Shown here: in pieces, positions 1-7,769 of the stretch
Numbering within the stretch: the first letter of the stretch is position 1
How the letters are laid out: the number at the start of each line of letters is the position of its first letter
From: an uncultured Clostridium sp.
GTDB taxonomy: Bacteria; Bacillota; Clostridia; TANB77; CAG-508
Direction of reading: 5' to 3'
Assembly: GCA_947653235.1 (NCBI GenBank)
Contig: CANTGH010000007.1
Coordinates: 1 to 51,354, forward strand
DNA length: 51,354 nucleotides
Translations under genes and position numbers: made by a program
The notes under the pieces: generated by a model
What the model was told of the DNA's origin: nothing
The model's input: the letters and a program-made list of their open reading frames with translations, nothing else
Databases searched by the model: none

Positions 1-49
1 GCGGCTGTTAACCGCAGGGTCGTAAGTTCGAGTCTTACTGGAGGAGCCA
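1..49 (+). tRNA. tRNA-Asn(GTT), 3' part
   Basis: The window opens inside a tRNA. The anticodon arm has the loop CTGTTAA, giving anticodon GTT (Asn). It is followed by the variable loop, a T arm with TTCGAGT, and the acceptor 3' strand TGGAGGA plus G and encoded CCA at 47-49. The D arm and 5' acceptor strand lie before the window. Confidence 0.93.
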
Positions 50-372
50 AAAAGAGTTTTCGTCGAACTTTGTAAAATCCTTGATAGAACTAACTTTCAA
101 GACTATGAAAAATTTGGCGAACGTAAAAATCTTAAACCGTTCTAAAAGAACGGTCTTTTTTTGACCAAAAGTCTTGAAAAAAGGAGGTTTTTGTTTAAAT
201 CAGCACTCAAGACAAGATAAAATTTACGGAAAAAATGAGTAGATAGTGAAATTTTTTACTTTCATTCTTGCAAAAGATAAAAACTTATGATAACCTATAA
301 TTGATTAATTAAAGAAAAAATTATAAAGCGATGTGTCAAAAAATTAAGAAATCGAAAGAGAGAGTATAAAGT
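50..372. other. intergenic region, tRNA-Asn to MBL hydrolase
   Basis: This gap of about 320 bases holds the tRNA-side terminator at 136-162. I see no gene in the rest. It is AT-rich and I could not place a convincing -35/-10 pair for the downstream gene. Confidence 0.6.
136..162 (+). terminator. intrinsic terminator after the tRNA
   Basis: Arms ACCGTTCT and AGAACGGT enclose a 4-nt A-rich loop and are followed by a run of seven T. It would end the tRNA transcript. Confidence 0.85.
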
Positions 373-1179
373 ATGGAATTTACTATATTAACAGAAAATA
401 GGAATTGTGATAATAATTGTATTAATGAGGATGGGTTATCTATACTAATTGAAATAAATAATAATAAAGTTCTTTTAGATACTGGAATAACAGACGCATT
501 CTTAAAAAATGCAGAAATATTAGGTATTGAGCTAGATGAAGTAAATATTATAGTTTTAAGTCATGGACATTGGGATCATGGAAATGGTCTTAAATATTTA
601 AATACAAACAAAACATTAATCTTACATCCAGAATGTTATACAAAAAGATATAGCTTAAGAAGAAATATGGAATATGCAGGAATTAATGAAAGTAGAGAAG
701 AATTATCTAAAAGATTTGAATTAATTGAAACAAGAGAGCCATATAAGATTTTCGAAAATGTATGGTTTTTAGGTCAGATTGATAGAAAATTTGAAGTACC
801 AGTTAAAAATTTGCCTACTATTTTAAAAAATGAAGAAATTGATTACTTAGAAGATGATTGTGGTGGAGTTGTTGTAAGACTAGACAAAGGTATAATTATA
901 TTTAGTTCATGTTCTCATTCAGGAGTAAATAATATTGTAGAACAAGCTAAAAAAATTACGGGAGAGGATAGAATTGTTGCAGTTGTAGGAGGATTTCATT
1001 TAAAAGAAGTAAATTCATATACAGATCAAGTAATACAATATTTTAAGGATAATAATATACAAAATGCCTATATGGGACATTGTACTTCTGATGAAGTAAT
1101 TGAATATTTTATAAAACAATTAGAAGGATACACAAAAGTTAATAAATTATTTGCTGGAGCAAAGGTTGAAATAGATTAG
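373..1179 (+). CDS. MBL-fold metallohydrolase, DHPR-phosphate synthase-like
   Basis: A 268-residue metallo-beta-lactamase-fold enzyme. It has the metal motif HGHWDHG near residues 64-70, an upstream LLDTG strand, an SSCSHSG segment near residue 180 with a possible metal-ligand histidine, GGFHL near 206 and GHC near 236. This arrangement matches the family related to the 7,8-dihydropterin-6-yl-methyl-aminobenzene phosphate synthase of archaea, usually annotated only as a metal-dependent hydrolase. It is a stand-alone gene. Codon use is very AT-rich (ATA, AGA), more than in nearby housekeeping genes, so it may be accessory. It has no in-frame CGG. The substrate cannot be inferred. Confidence 0.8.
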   Translation: MEFTILTENRNCDNNCINEDGLSILIEINNNKVLLDTGITDAFLKNAEILGIELDEVNIIVLSHGHWDHGNGLKYLNTNKTLILHPECYTKRYSLRRNMEYAGINESREELSKRFELIETREPYKIFENVWFLGQIDRKFEVPVKNLPTILKNEEIDYLEDDCGGVVVRLDKGIIIFSSCSHSGVNNIVEQAKKITGEDRIVAVVGGFHLKEVNSYTDQVIQYFKDNNIQNAYMGHCTSDEVIEYFIKQLEGYTKVNKLFAGAKVEID

Positions 1180-1369
1180 ATGTCGATAGTTAAAAAAGTT
1201 GTTAAGCAGATTAATTTCTTATAATAAAATTCTTATTGCTTTTTCTAATTATTATTGTCATATTAATTTTCTCTTCAAAAAACACACTATAAGCGTTAAA
1301 TAATGTGTGTAGACACTTAATAAAATACTTCAAACAAGATAAAATAGACATCAAGGGGAGGGCAAAAAG

Positions 1370-1693
1370 ATGTATCAAATAAATTATCAAGAAATGGGAG
1401 AAAGAATTTATCAAAGAAGGAAGCAATTAGGACTTACACAGGAAAAATTGGCTGAAAAAGTAGACATTAGTCCATCGTATTTTGGACAAATTGAACGAGG
1501 AGAAAATCAGTGTAGTTTAACGGTCATTGTAAATCTTGCCACTGTTCTAGAATTGAATTTAGATACTCTTATCAGAGGTGTAGATCAGCAAAATGTAGAT
1601 ACAGCCTTATTAGAGATTTTAGATGAAATACCACGAGAAAGGCAAAAAGAATTTGTCGAAATGTGTGGCAATTTAGCAAAATCTTTTCAATAA
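1370..1693 (+). CDS. XRE-family helix-turn-helix regulator
   Basis: A 107-residue DNA-binding protein. Residues about 7-65 form a classic Cro/CI helix-turn-helix: GERIYQRRKQLGLTQEKLAEK, then ISPSYFGQIERGE, then a helix covering the NLATVLELNLDTLIRG region. The C-terminal 40 residues carry no recognisable effector domain. An AGGGGAGG-like ribosome binding site precedes the ATG. Single gene; target unknown. Confidence 0.85.
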   Translation: MYQINYQEMGERIYQRRKQLGLTQEKLAEKVDISPSYFGQIERGENQCSLTVIVNLATVLELNLDTLIRGVDQQNVDTALLEILDEIPRERQKEFVEMCGNLAKSFQ

Positions 1694-1784
1694 ATTTTGA
1701 GAAAATAAATTTCTAAGATGAATTACTTCAATTTTATTTATTCCATTCATAGATAAAAAAGGAGTAAAAAATGAATTTGTAGAA

Positions 1785-1810
1785 AATCCAGTAATATTCT
1801 GGATTTTTTT
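1785..1810 (+). terminator. intrinsic terminator
   Basis: Arms AATCCAG and CTGGATT are followed by a T run. It lies downstream of the XRE gene after a short spacer that contains a strong ribosome binding site but only a three-codon ORF. Confidence 0.75.
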
Positions 1811-1834
1811 ATTTTATAAAATATCTTTCGTTTC

Positions 1835-1863
1835 TTGATTTTTACAAAAAAGTAAGATATAAT
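1835..1863 (+). promoter_or_regulatory. sigma-A-type promoter of mutY
   Basis: TTGATT and TATAAT are separated by 17 bp, about 30 bp before the mutY start codon. Confidence 0.7.
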
Positions 1864-1891
1864 GAAGCAATAAAAATAAAGGATTAAAGAA

Positions 1892-2935
1892 ATGTCAGAA
1901 CTTGAATTATTAAAAAAAATAACAGAACCTGTGATAAAATGGTACCAAGAAAATAAAAGAGAGTTACCTTGGCGAAAAGAAAAAAATCCGTATTTTATCT
2001 GGATTTCAGAAATTATGTTACAACAAACCAGAATCGAAGCGGTTATGCAATATTATCAGCGTTTTTTGGAAAATTTACCGACATTATCAGATTTAGCACA
2101 AGTCGAAGAGGAAAAATTACTGAAATTATGGGAAGGTTTGGGATATTATAATCGTGCTAGAAATCTTAAAAAAGCAGCACAAATCGTACAAGAAAAATAT
2201 GGTGGGCAGATGCCAAAAACGTATGAAGAGTTAGTGAAATTGCCTGGAATTGGCGAATATACAGCAGGTGCCATTGCATCGATTGCGTATAATGAACCAG
2301 TTCCTGCTGTAGACGGAAATGTGCTTCGCGTAGTCAGCCGTGTGACGCGAAGTTCAAAAGATGTGTTAGAACCCAAAACCAAAAAGGAATTTACGTTAAA
2401 ATTGCAACAAATAATGCCCAAGCAAGCGGGTGATTTCAATGAAGGTTTAATGGAACTAGGAGAACGCATTTGTTTGCCAAATGGAACGCCGAATTGTTCA
2501 CACTGTCCTGTGCGAGAAATTTGCTTGGCTTATCAAGAGAATTTGACAGAGGTTCTTCCTGTTCGAAACAGTAAAACAAAGCGAAAAAAGGAACAAAAAA
2601 CAGTTTTTCTATTAGAATGGGAAAATAAGATTGCGATTCGAAAACGTGAAGAAAAAGGATTGCTTGCCAATTTATATGAATTTCCGAATGTAGCAGGAAA
2701 TTTAACGAAAGCGGAAATTGAAACGATTTTAAAAACTTGGAATTTGGAAGCAAAGCAAATCAAAAAACAAGGGAATTGTCGCCATATTTTTTCCCATGTG
2801 GAGTGGGAAATGGTGGGCTATCGTGTGTTAGTTGGGCAAAACAATGTTGCATTTTTGTGGGTAGAAAAACAGGAGCTTTTGGAAAAATATGCCATTCCAG
2901 GAGCATTTGCGAAGTTTCGTGAAAGTTTGTTTTAG
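1892..2935 (+). CDS. mutY: A/G-specific adenine DNA glycosylase
   Basis: A 347-residue MutY, which removes adenine mispaired with 8-oxoguanine. The N-terminal helical domain has LPWR, PYFIWISEIMLQQT and the helix-hairpin-helix LPGIGEYTAGAI around residues 115-126. The catalytic Asp is in PAVDGNV. The [4Fe-4S] cysteines lie near residues 194-212, spaced C-x7-C-x2-C-x5-C (CLPNGTPNCSHCPVREIC). The C-terminal third is the NUDIX-like domain that senses 8-oxoG, with RHIFSHVEWE. Length is normal. It has its own promoter and no in-frame CGG. Confidence 0.95.
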   Translation: MSELELLKKITEPVIKWYQENKRELPWRKEKNPYFIWISEIMLQQTRIEAVMQYYQRFLENLPTLSDLAQVEEEKLLKLWEGLGYYNRARNLKKAAQIVQEKYGGQMPKTYEELVKLPGIGEYTAGAIASIAYNEPVPAVDGNVLRVVSRVTRSSKDVLEPKTKKEFTLKLQQIMPKQAGDFNEGLMELGERICLPNGTPNCSHCPVREICLAYQENLTEVLPVRNSKTKRKKEQKTVFLLEWENKIAIRKREEKGLLANLYEFPNVAGNLTKAEIETILKTWNLEAKQIKKQGNCRHIFSHVEWEMVGYRVLVGQNNVAFLWVEKQELLEKYAIPGAFAKFRESLF

Positions 2936-2943
2936 CGTTTTTT

Positions 2944-2970
2944 CAGTTGTCAATTTTTTCTTGACAACTG
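2944..2970. repeat. dispersed palindromic repeat R, copy 1
   Basis: Ten-base arms CAGTTGTCAA and TTGACAACTG flank a 7-base loop. One of six copies between 2.9 and 12.4 kb. It follows mutY but lacks a proper T run, so it is not a typical terminator. Confidence 0.85.
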
Positions 2971-3025
2971 AAAAATAGGAAATGTTAACTTTGGTTGCGG
3001 AAAAAATAGAAAGGAAAATAGAAAG

Positions 3026-3457
3026 ATGATAAGGAAAGTGGAGTTAAAGGATTTGGAGGAAGTATTTTCTTTATTAAATGAATTATATGAAAATAAAATA
3101 GAAAAGGATATTTTTGTTGAAAAGTATCAAAGATGTCTAGAAGATGAAACATTTTATGGAATTGTGGCAGTAGAAGAGAGTAAAGTGGTTGGGGTTCTTA
3201 TATCACGAAAGATTAATCGATTGGTTAAGAGAAAGAATACGTTATTTATTGATGATTTGATTGTAAATGAAAAGTATAGAAATCAAAAAATAGGAAAAAT
3301 GCTTATCCAGAATGCAACCAATTATGCTATCCAGCACGATTGTGAAGTGGTGGAGTTAACAACTTATATACCAAACGAAAAGGCTTGTAGATTTTATGAA
3401 AGGAATGGCTTTGAAAAGAGACATTATAAATTTAAAAAGTGTATAGATGTATTATAA
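3026..3457 (+). CDS. GNAT-family N-acetyltransferase
   Basis: A 143-residue single-domain acetyltransferase. It shows the GNAT pattern: an N-terminal strand and helix (IRKVELKDLEEVFSLLNEL), a central strand LFIDDLIVNEKYRNQKIGKML that carries the acetyl-CoA loop (consensus R/Q-x-x-G-x-G/A; here RNQKIGK), and the C-terminal NEKACRFYERNGF motif. The closest recognisable type is a general small-molecule or aminoglycoside-like GNAT. The substrate is unknown. The ATG overlaps the stop of a short upstream reading frame. Confidence 0.85.
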   Translation: MIRKVELKDLEEVFSLLNELYENKIEKDIFVEKYQRCLEDETFYGIVAVEESKVVGVLISRKINRLVKRKNTLFIDDLIVNEKYRNQKIGKMLIQNATNYAIQHDCEVVELTTYIPNEKACRFYERNGFEKRHYKFKKCIDVL

Positions 3458-3549
3458 GAGGTGACACCAGAGGTGATACTAGAAGCATAAAAGGGTCGTT
3501 ATTAGAAGATGAAGATTTGGAAGAAATTTTGTTATATTCTGCCAAATAA
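3458..3549 (+). other. possible gene remnant with a short tandem repeat
   Basis: Just after the GNAT stop, another frame stays open to a TAA at 3547-3549. It encodes the tandem residues RGDTRGDTR followed by an acidic, coding-looking tail ending EEILLYSAK. There is no start codon with a ribosome binding site, so it may be the 3' end of a lost gene. I do not recognise it. Confidence 0.3.
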
Positions 3550-3563
3550 AAAAGGAGTAAAGG

Positions 3564-4019
3564 ATGAAAAAAGAAAATAGTCTCATGCAATATACAACAG
3601 AAGATAAACAAGTACAGATTGAAGTACAAATGGAAGAGGAAAATATTTGGCTGACGCAAAATGCGATGGCAGAATTGTTTGATACCAGTAAACAAAACAT
3701 TAGTGCTCATATTAAAAATATTTTTCAAGAAGGGGAATTGAATGAAAATTCAGTTGTCAAGGAAAAATTGACAACTGGGAAAGACGGAAAAAGTTATGTA
3801 ACAAAATGTTATAGTTTGGATTTAATCATTGCGGTGGGGTATCGTATTAACTCCAAACGTGTGGCACGTTTTCGTATGTGGTCTATGCAAGTTTTGAAAA
3901 AGTATATTATGCAAGAAATTGTGCAAAAAGAAAAAGGCGAAACACTAAAAAAGGAACTTTTGCTTTTCTTAGTGGGGATTGCTTTGGGCGTTGTGGTGAA
4001 GGTTTTTTTGTGGGGTTGA
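3564..4019 (+). CDS. RhuM-like protein, short form with membrane-like tail
   Basis: Residues 1-115 match the RhuM (virulence RhuM / Fic-associated) N-terminal domain: IWLTQNAMAELFDTSKQNIS, then HIKNIFQEGEL, then NSVV and a YSLDLIIAVGYRINSKRVARFRMW core. RhuM proteins normally run past 300 residues. This one is 151 residues and ends in a short hydrophobic stretch (LLLFLVGIALGVVVKVFLW) that could be a tail anchor. It is therefore truncated or re-fused. Repeat copy R2 lies inside the coding sequence. Function is unknown for the family. Confidence 0.65.
   Translation: MKKENSLMQYTTEDKQVQIEVQMEEENIWLTQNAMAELFDTSKQNISAHIKNIFQEGELNENSVVKEKLTTGKDGKSYVTKCYSLDLIIAVGYRINSKRVARFRMWSMQVLKKYIMQEIVQKEKGETLKKELLLFLVGIALGVVVKVFLWG
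3751..3777. repeat. dispersed palindromic repeat R, copy 2 (inside RhuM-like gene)
   Basis: CAGTTGTCAA and TTGACAACTG arms with a 7-base loop, read in frame as part of the RhuM-like protein (codons for SVVKEKLTTG). The position matches the length expected for the family, so the sequence is coding as well as palindromic. Confidence 0.8.
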
Positions 4020-4032
4020 AAGGAGGCATGAA

Positions 4033-4606
4033 ATGAATTTATATATTGTTCGGAAGTAACCGAAAACAAAATTGTTATAAAATTTTAAAAGATTTAAAAC
4101 AAGAGGAAGATGTTTTATTTTGCTTGGCAGATAAAGAAATTAACTATTGTTTGGGTTGTAGTTCTTGTATGAATCATTTGGAGACTTTTTGTGTCATAGA
4201 AGATGATATGCAGGAATTGTATCAGTACATGTTAAAAGCAGAAAAAATTATCATTGCTTCGCCTATTTATATGAACCATATTTCAGGAATTTTGAAGAAT
4301 GTCATTGATCGATGGAATCCTTATGGTTCGCATGAAGAACTGTTAAAAGGAAAAACAGTTTATGTGATAACCGTTGGGCAGATGAGTGAAGCGGAAAACG
4401 AGGAAGTGGCAAACGACATCCAGAAATATTTTGAAGGTATTGGCGAGTTTATGGAATTTGAGACTGTGTTTTTGAAAAATTTCTCAAGTGGTGATGTTCA
4501 AGATGTGGATGATGTCGAAAAAGAAATGCCCAATTATCAAGAAATGATAAAAGAATTAAAGGAGAAAATTGATGAAAAAAATAGGAAAAGATTGGAAACC
4601 TTTTGA
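4033..4606 (+). CDS. NAD(P)H-dependent FMN reductase-like flavoprotein, +1 frameshift at CGG
   Basis: Reading from ATG 4033 gives MNLYIV and then CGG at 4051-4053, with a stop two codons later. Skipping the C gives MNLYIV-GSNRKQN and opens a 190-residue flavodoxin-fold protein. GSNRKQN is the FMN-phosphate loop of the NADPH-dependent FMN reductase / iron-sulfur flavoprotein family. The CLGCSSC motif near residue 40 and IIIASPIYMNHISGILKNVIDR near 75-95 are typical of that family. A strong AGGAGG precedes the ATG. The 3' end overlaps pnuC. Internal starts would lose the FMN loop, so I favour the shifted product. Confidence 0.85.
4051..4053 (+). other. +1 frameshift site: GTT CGG A (flavoprotein)
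   Basis: In-frame CGG as codon 7. Reading GGA instead gives IV-G-SN. The zero frame stops at the TAA at 4057. Confidence 0.85.
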
Positions 4607-5242
4607 AATAGGTTTATTACTTTTTAGCGTGATAGCCATTTGTTTTTCAGGTGTTTTATGCCAAAGTGAGATATTAACGATAATAACTTCTTTTGTAGGA
4701 ACTTTCTGTGCTTTATTACAAGCAAAAGGAAAGATAGCCAGTCAGTTTATCGGAATAGCAGAGGTGATATTATATTCTATCCTATCCTATCCTATCAAAA
4801 TCACTATTATGGGGAAGTGATCATTTATATTTTGATTGTATTTCCCATGTATGCTTATGGAGTGGTTTCTTGGGTTACCAATAAAAACAAAGAAACCAAC
4901 ACGGTAGAGCCAAAAGAAATACAAAAAAGAGAATGGATTTGTTTGATTTTTGCGAGTATGATTGCTTTTGTGGTTTTGTATGGAATGTTAAAATATTTTC
5001 ATACAGAAGCCTTATTCGTTTCTAGCTTATCAATGGTGACCAGTTTGATAGCAACTTATTTAATTGTAAGAAGAAGTAAATATAGTTTTTTGTTTTATAT
5101 AGGAAATGATATCATTTTAATTTTATTATGGGGCATTCCAGTTTGGCAAGGCAATGTTGCTTTGCTCCCAATTTTGATAGAACCAATTGTTTTATTGATT
5201 AATGATAGTTATGGGTGGAAGAATTGGAATGAAAATATTTAA
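4572..5242 (+). CDS. pnuC: PnuC-like nicotinamide riboside transporter, out of frame at a pentanucleotide repeat
   Basis: Two adjacent reading frames (about 4572-4820 and 4817-5242) together make a PnuC-type vitamin-precursor permease of about 220 residues with 7-8 hydrophobic segments. The motif WKNWNENI is at the end. The break coincides with four tandem CTATC units at 4777-4796. With three units the frame joins as YSILSYQNHYYGEVIIYI, the expected PnuC loop. This is not a CGG site. The second half begins at a GTG (4817) that could reinitiate. The gene is translationally coupled to the flavoprotein upstream. Confidence 0.75.
4777..4796 (+). repeat. CTATC x4 tandem repeat in pnuC
   Basis: Four perfect copies of a 5-bp unit inside the coding region. 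Three copies restore the frame; four put it off by two bases. Strand slippage here would switch the gene on and off. Confidence 0.85.
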
Positions 5243-5263
5243 AAATTGAAAAAATTATGAGAA

Positions 5264-5298
5264 TTTTGAGTTGTCAATTTTTTCTTGACAACTCAAAA
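5264..5298. repeat. dispersed palindromic repeat R, copy 3
   Basis: GAGTTGTCAA and TTGACAACTC arms with a 7-base loop. The stem extends outward through TTTT/AAAA to about 14 bp. It lies between pnuC and the DUF1016 gene. Confidence 0.85.
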
Positions 5299-5310
5299 AA
5301 AGAAAAACAA

Positions 5311-5326
5311 GTTGTCTTTTAGACAA
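5311..5326 (+). repeat. small hairpin repeat H, copy 1
   Basis: TTGTCT-TTT-AGACAA hairpin just upstream of the ribosome binding site of the DUF1016 gene. The same sequence recurs before the IMPase-like and MazG-like genes. Confidence 0.75.
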
Positions 5327-5347
5327 AATAGAGAAAGTAGGTAAATA

Positions 5348-6443
5348 ATGGACTTAGAAAAAGCAAATAATAATTTCAAGATAATTCAATATCAAAATAC
5401 AGATAATGTAGTAAAAGATATAGGTTCTATTATTGAGTCAGCACGAAATTATGCTTATCAATCAGTCAATATTGCTTTAGTGCAAAGAAATTGGTTGATT
5501 GGCCATAGAATTGCAGAAGAAGAATTAAAAGGTGAAAATAGAGCAGATTATGGAACAGAAATAATAAAGAAATTATCAAAAGAATTAAGAAAGGAATATG
5601 GAAAAGGTTTTGAATTAAGAAATTTATATTATTTTTTACAATTTTACAAAACTTTTCCAAACATTTTGCACGCAGTGAATGCAAAATCTAATCTATTGTC
5701 TTGGACCCATTATAAAATTTTGTTACAAGTAGAAGATGAAAAAGCCAGACAATGGTATGAGAAAGAAACGTTAAGTCAAACTTGGAGTGTAAGAACTTTG
5801 CAAAGGAATATTTCCTCACAATATTACCATAGATTATTAACATCACAACTAAAAGAGCCTGTAATCGAAGAAATGAAAGAAAAAAATCAAGAACATTATT
5901 TAATGGACAAACTAGAATTTATTAAAAATCCGTTGATAGCCGAATTTCTAGGATTTTCATTAGAAGCGACTTTTACCGAAACAGAACTTGAAACAAGCAT
6001 CATCAATAATTTACAAAAATTTTTAATGGAACTTCGGAAAAGGTTATGCATTTGTAGAAAGGCAACAGCATATTCGCACAGAAAAAGGAGATTATTTTAT
6101 CGATTTAGTTTTTTACAATTATATTTTAAAATGTTTTGTATTGATTGATTTAAAAACAACGCAAGTAACTCATCAAGATATAGGGCAAATGGATATGTAT
6201 GTAAGGATGTATGATGAATTAAAGAAAGCAAAAGAGGATAATCCAACCATTGGAATTTTACTTTGTTCGGATACAGATGCCGATGTGGCAAGATATTCAG
6301 TTTTGCATGGAAATGAGCAACTTTTTGCAACAAAGTATAAAACTTATTTGCCAACGGAAGAACAGCTAAAAGCTGAAATTGAAAGTCAAAAGGCAATTTT
6401 TGAAATACAACAGCAAGAAAAAGCTGTTAAATTCGAAGAATAA
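5348..6443 (+). CDS. DUF1016/YhcG-family PDDEXK nuclease, +1 frameshift at CGG
   Basis: The N-terminal 229 residues are the DUF1016 N domain: a YQSVNIALVQRNWLIGHRI helix, YGTEIIKKLSKELRKEYGKGF, and SWTHYKILL. At 6035-6037 the frame meets CGG. A +1 shift gives ME-L-GKGYAFVERQQHIR, then FIDLVFYN and VLIDLKTTQ. These supply the PD-(D/E)xK nuclease residues (D in FIDL; DxK in IDLKT). Total length is about 364 residues, normal for the family. DUF1016 proteins are found with restriction-modification and other defence loci; here it stands alone. Without the shift the nuclease domain would be lost. Confidence 0.88.
6035..6037 (+). other. +1 frameshift site: CTT CGG A (DUF1016)
   Basis: In-frame CGG as codon 230. 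Reading GGA gives MEL-G-KGYAFV, joining the two DUF1016 domains exactly. Confidence 0.88.
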
Positions 6444-6454
6444 AAGTTAAAATC

Positions 6455-6481
6455 CAGTTGTCAAGAAAAAATTGACAAGTG
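6455..6481. repeat. dispersed palindromic repeat R, copy 4
   Basis: CAGTTGTCAA and TTGACAAGTG arms (one mismatch) around a 7-base loop, downstream of the DUF1016 stop. Confidence 0.8.
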
Positions 6482-6495
6482 AAAAGATGAAAAGA

Positions 6496-6511
6496 GTTGT
6501 CTTTTAGACAA
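6496..6511 (+). repeat. small hairpin repeat H, copy 2
   Basis: The same TTGTCT-TTT-AGACAA hairpin, followed at once by the AAAAGGAG ribosome binding site of the IMPase-like gene. Confidence 0.75.
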
Positions 6512-6523
6512 AAAGGAGAAGAT

Positions 6524-7333
6524 ATGAATGATGAATATTTAAAATTTGCCAAAGAAGTTGCTTATGAAGCGGGAAAAATCATGTTGCAATATTTTAAGAA
6601 AGATAATGGTGCAACCTATAAACAAGATAAAACGATAGTTACTTTAGCAGATACGAAAATCAATGATTATTTAATTCAAAAAGTAAAAGAAACCTTTCCT
6701 AATCACTGTGTCGATGGGGAAGAAGAAAGTTTTGGAAAAAGTAACTATGTTTGGGTCTGTGATCCAATTGATGGAACGGCTATGTATGCCAGACATATTC
6801 CAGTTTCTGTTTTTTCGCTTGCTTTGGTTATAGATGGCAAACCTAAAATTGGAGTTGTGTATGATCCATTTTTAGATGAATTGTACGAAGCACAGGAAGG
6901 AAAAGGAGCGTATAAAAATAACCATCGAATAACAGTCAATGAATTGGCACTAGAAGACAAAAAAGCAGTATCTCATTTTGATATGTGGCCAAGAGTAGAT
7001 AGTAAAGTATATGATGTGATAAAGGAGCTTGGAGAAAAGACTTATTTTGTTAGCATAGGAAGTATTATTAGAGCTTGTATGTGTGTGGCAAGAGGGGAAT
7101 TTGTGGCAGGAATTTTCCCAGGAACGAAACATAAAAATTGTGATATCGCTGCCGCTAAAATTATTGTTGAAGAGGCTGGTGGAACAGTAACTAATTTTTG
7201 GGGAGAAGAACAACGATACGACCAAGATATTGAAGGTGCTATTATCACTAATGGAAAAGTGCATGAAGAGATAGTCGAAACGATAAGAAAATGTTTAAAA
7301 AATGAAAATTTTGAGTTGTCAAGAAAAAATTGA
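6524..7333 (+). CDS. inositol-monophosphatase-family phosphatase
   Basis: A 269-residue Mg2+-dependent, lithium-sensitive-type sugar or inositol phosphatase. Metal-binding motifs in order: VDGEEE near residue 66, CDPIDGTAMY near 82, and NCDIAAAKIIVEEAGG near 205. The ATG at 6524 is chosen because AAAGGAGA precedes it; an in-frame start further upstream would run through repeat H. The last residues (ELSRKN) are encoded by repeat R copy 5, so the repeat has supplied or replaced the C-terminus. Substrate could be inositol phosphate, histidinol phosphate or another; it is not decidable here. Confidence 0.85.
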   Translation: MNDEYLKFAKEVAYEAGKIMLQYFKKDNGATYKQDKTIVTLADTKINDYLIQKVKETFPNHCVDGEEESFGKSNYVWVCDPIDGTAMYARHIPVSVFSLALVIDGKPKIGVVYDPFLDELYEAQEGKGAYKNNHRITVNELALEDKKAVSHFDMWPRVDSKVYDVIKELGEKTYFVSIGSIIRACMCVARGEFVAGIFPGTKHKNCDIAAAKIIVEEAGGTVTNFWGEEQRYDQDIEGAIITNGKVHEEIVETIRKCLKNENFELSRKN

Positions 7334-7343
7334 CAACTCAAAA
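7309..7343. repeat. dispersed palindromic repeat R, copy 5
   Basis: GAGTTGTCAA and TTGACAACTC arms with a 7-base loop and TTTT/AAAA extensions. It overlaps the end and stop codon of the IMPase-like gene. Confidence 0.85.
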
Positions 7344-7355
7344 AAAGAAAAATAA

Positions 7356-7371
7356 GTTGTCTTTTAGACAA
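7356..7371 (+). repeat. small hairpin repeat H, copy 3
   Basis: Third TTGTCT-TTT-AGACAA hairpin, directly before the AAAAAGGAG ribosome binding site of the MazG-like gene. Confidence 0.75.
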
Positions 7372-7387
7372 AAAAAGGAGAAAAAAC

Positions 7388-7697
7388 ATGATTGATTTAA
7401 AAAAATTGCAAAAACAAATCTACCAAAACAAATTAAACAAACATTTTAATGTTACCGATGTGAGCATGGAATTTGCGTTAACTTATGGAGAGCTTGGTGA
7501 GGCTTATGATGCGTATTGGAAAAAGAAAGGCAATGTTGGTGAAGAATTAGCTGATGTCGTGATTTATTTGCTTCGGACTTTCGGAGATTTTAGGAGTTGA
7601 TTTGGAAAAGGAACTTTTGGAAAAAGTGGAGATTAATAAAAAAAGGATTTATCAAAAAGTGGATGGGGTTTTGAGGAAGATAGAAGAGGAGGAATAA
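7388..7697 (+). CDS. MazG-like nucleotide pyrophosphohydrolase, +1 frameshift at CGG
   Basis: About 102 residues after a +1 shift at 7574-7576. The N-terminal half has the MazG-like metal-binding helices: EFALTYGELGEAYDAYW and GEELADVVIYLL (pattern E-x-x-E ... E-x-x-D). The zero frame then reads CGG and ends soon after. The shifted frame continues G-LSEILGVDLEKELLEKVEINKK to a natural TAA at 7695, the expected last helix of the fold. Family members hydrolyse non-canonical or canonical NTPs. Confidence 0.85.
7574..7576 (+). other. +1 frameshift site: CTT CGG A (MazG-like)
   Basis: In-frame CGG as codon 63. Reading GGA gives YLL-G-LSEILGV. A second CGG nearby (7582) is out of frame after the shift and is not a codon. 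Confidence 0.85.
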
Positions 7698-7706
7698 GGA
7701 AAAAAT

Positions 7707-7735
7707 TTGACAATTTATGTAAAATATGGTAAAAT
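7707..7735 (+). promoter_or_regulatory. shared cassette promoter, copy A
   Basis: TTGACA, a 17-bp spacer containing TTTATGTAAAAT, then TGG and TAAAAT. One of five nearly identical promoters that each drive an isolated gene using CGG as a sense codon. Confidence 0.8.
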
Positions 7736-7769
7736 AAGAGCATAAATATATTTGAAAGGTGGTTTTTTT

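Noticed and set aside
1211..1426. Minus-strand ORF opposite the XRE leader
   Set aside because: It has no ribosome binding site and overlaps the clear XRE coding start; composition is that of AT-rich shadow frames. The same holds for the other long antisense frames over mutY, dapA, pnp, gerA and the GGGtGRT gene.
3564..4019. RhuM-like gene as part of a mobile element or Fic toxin system
   Set aside because: No transposase, integrase, Fic domain or attachment sites are visible next to it; only the domain match is claimed.
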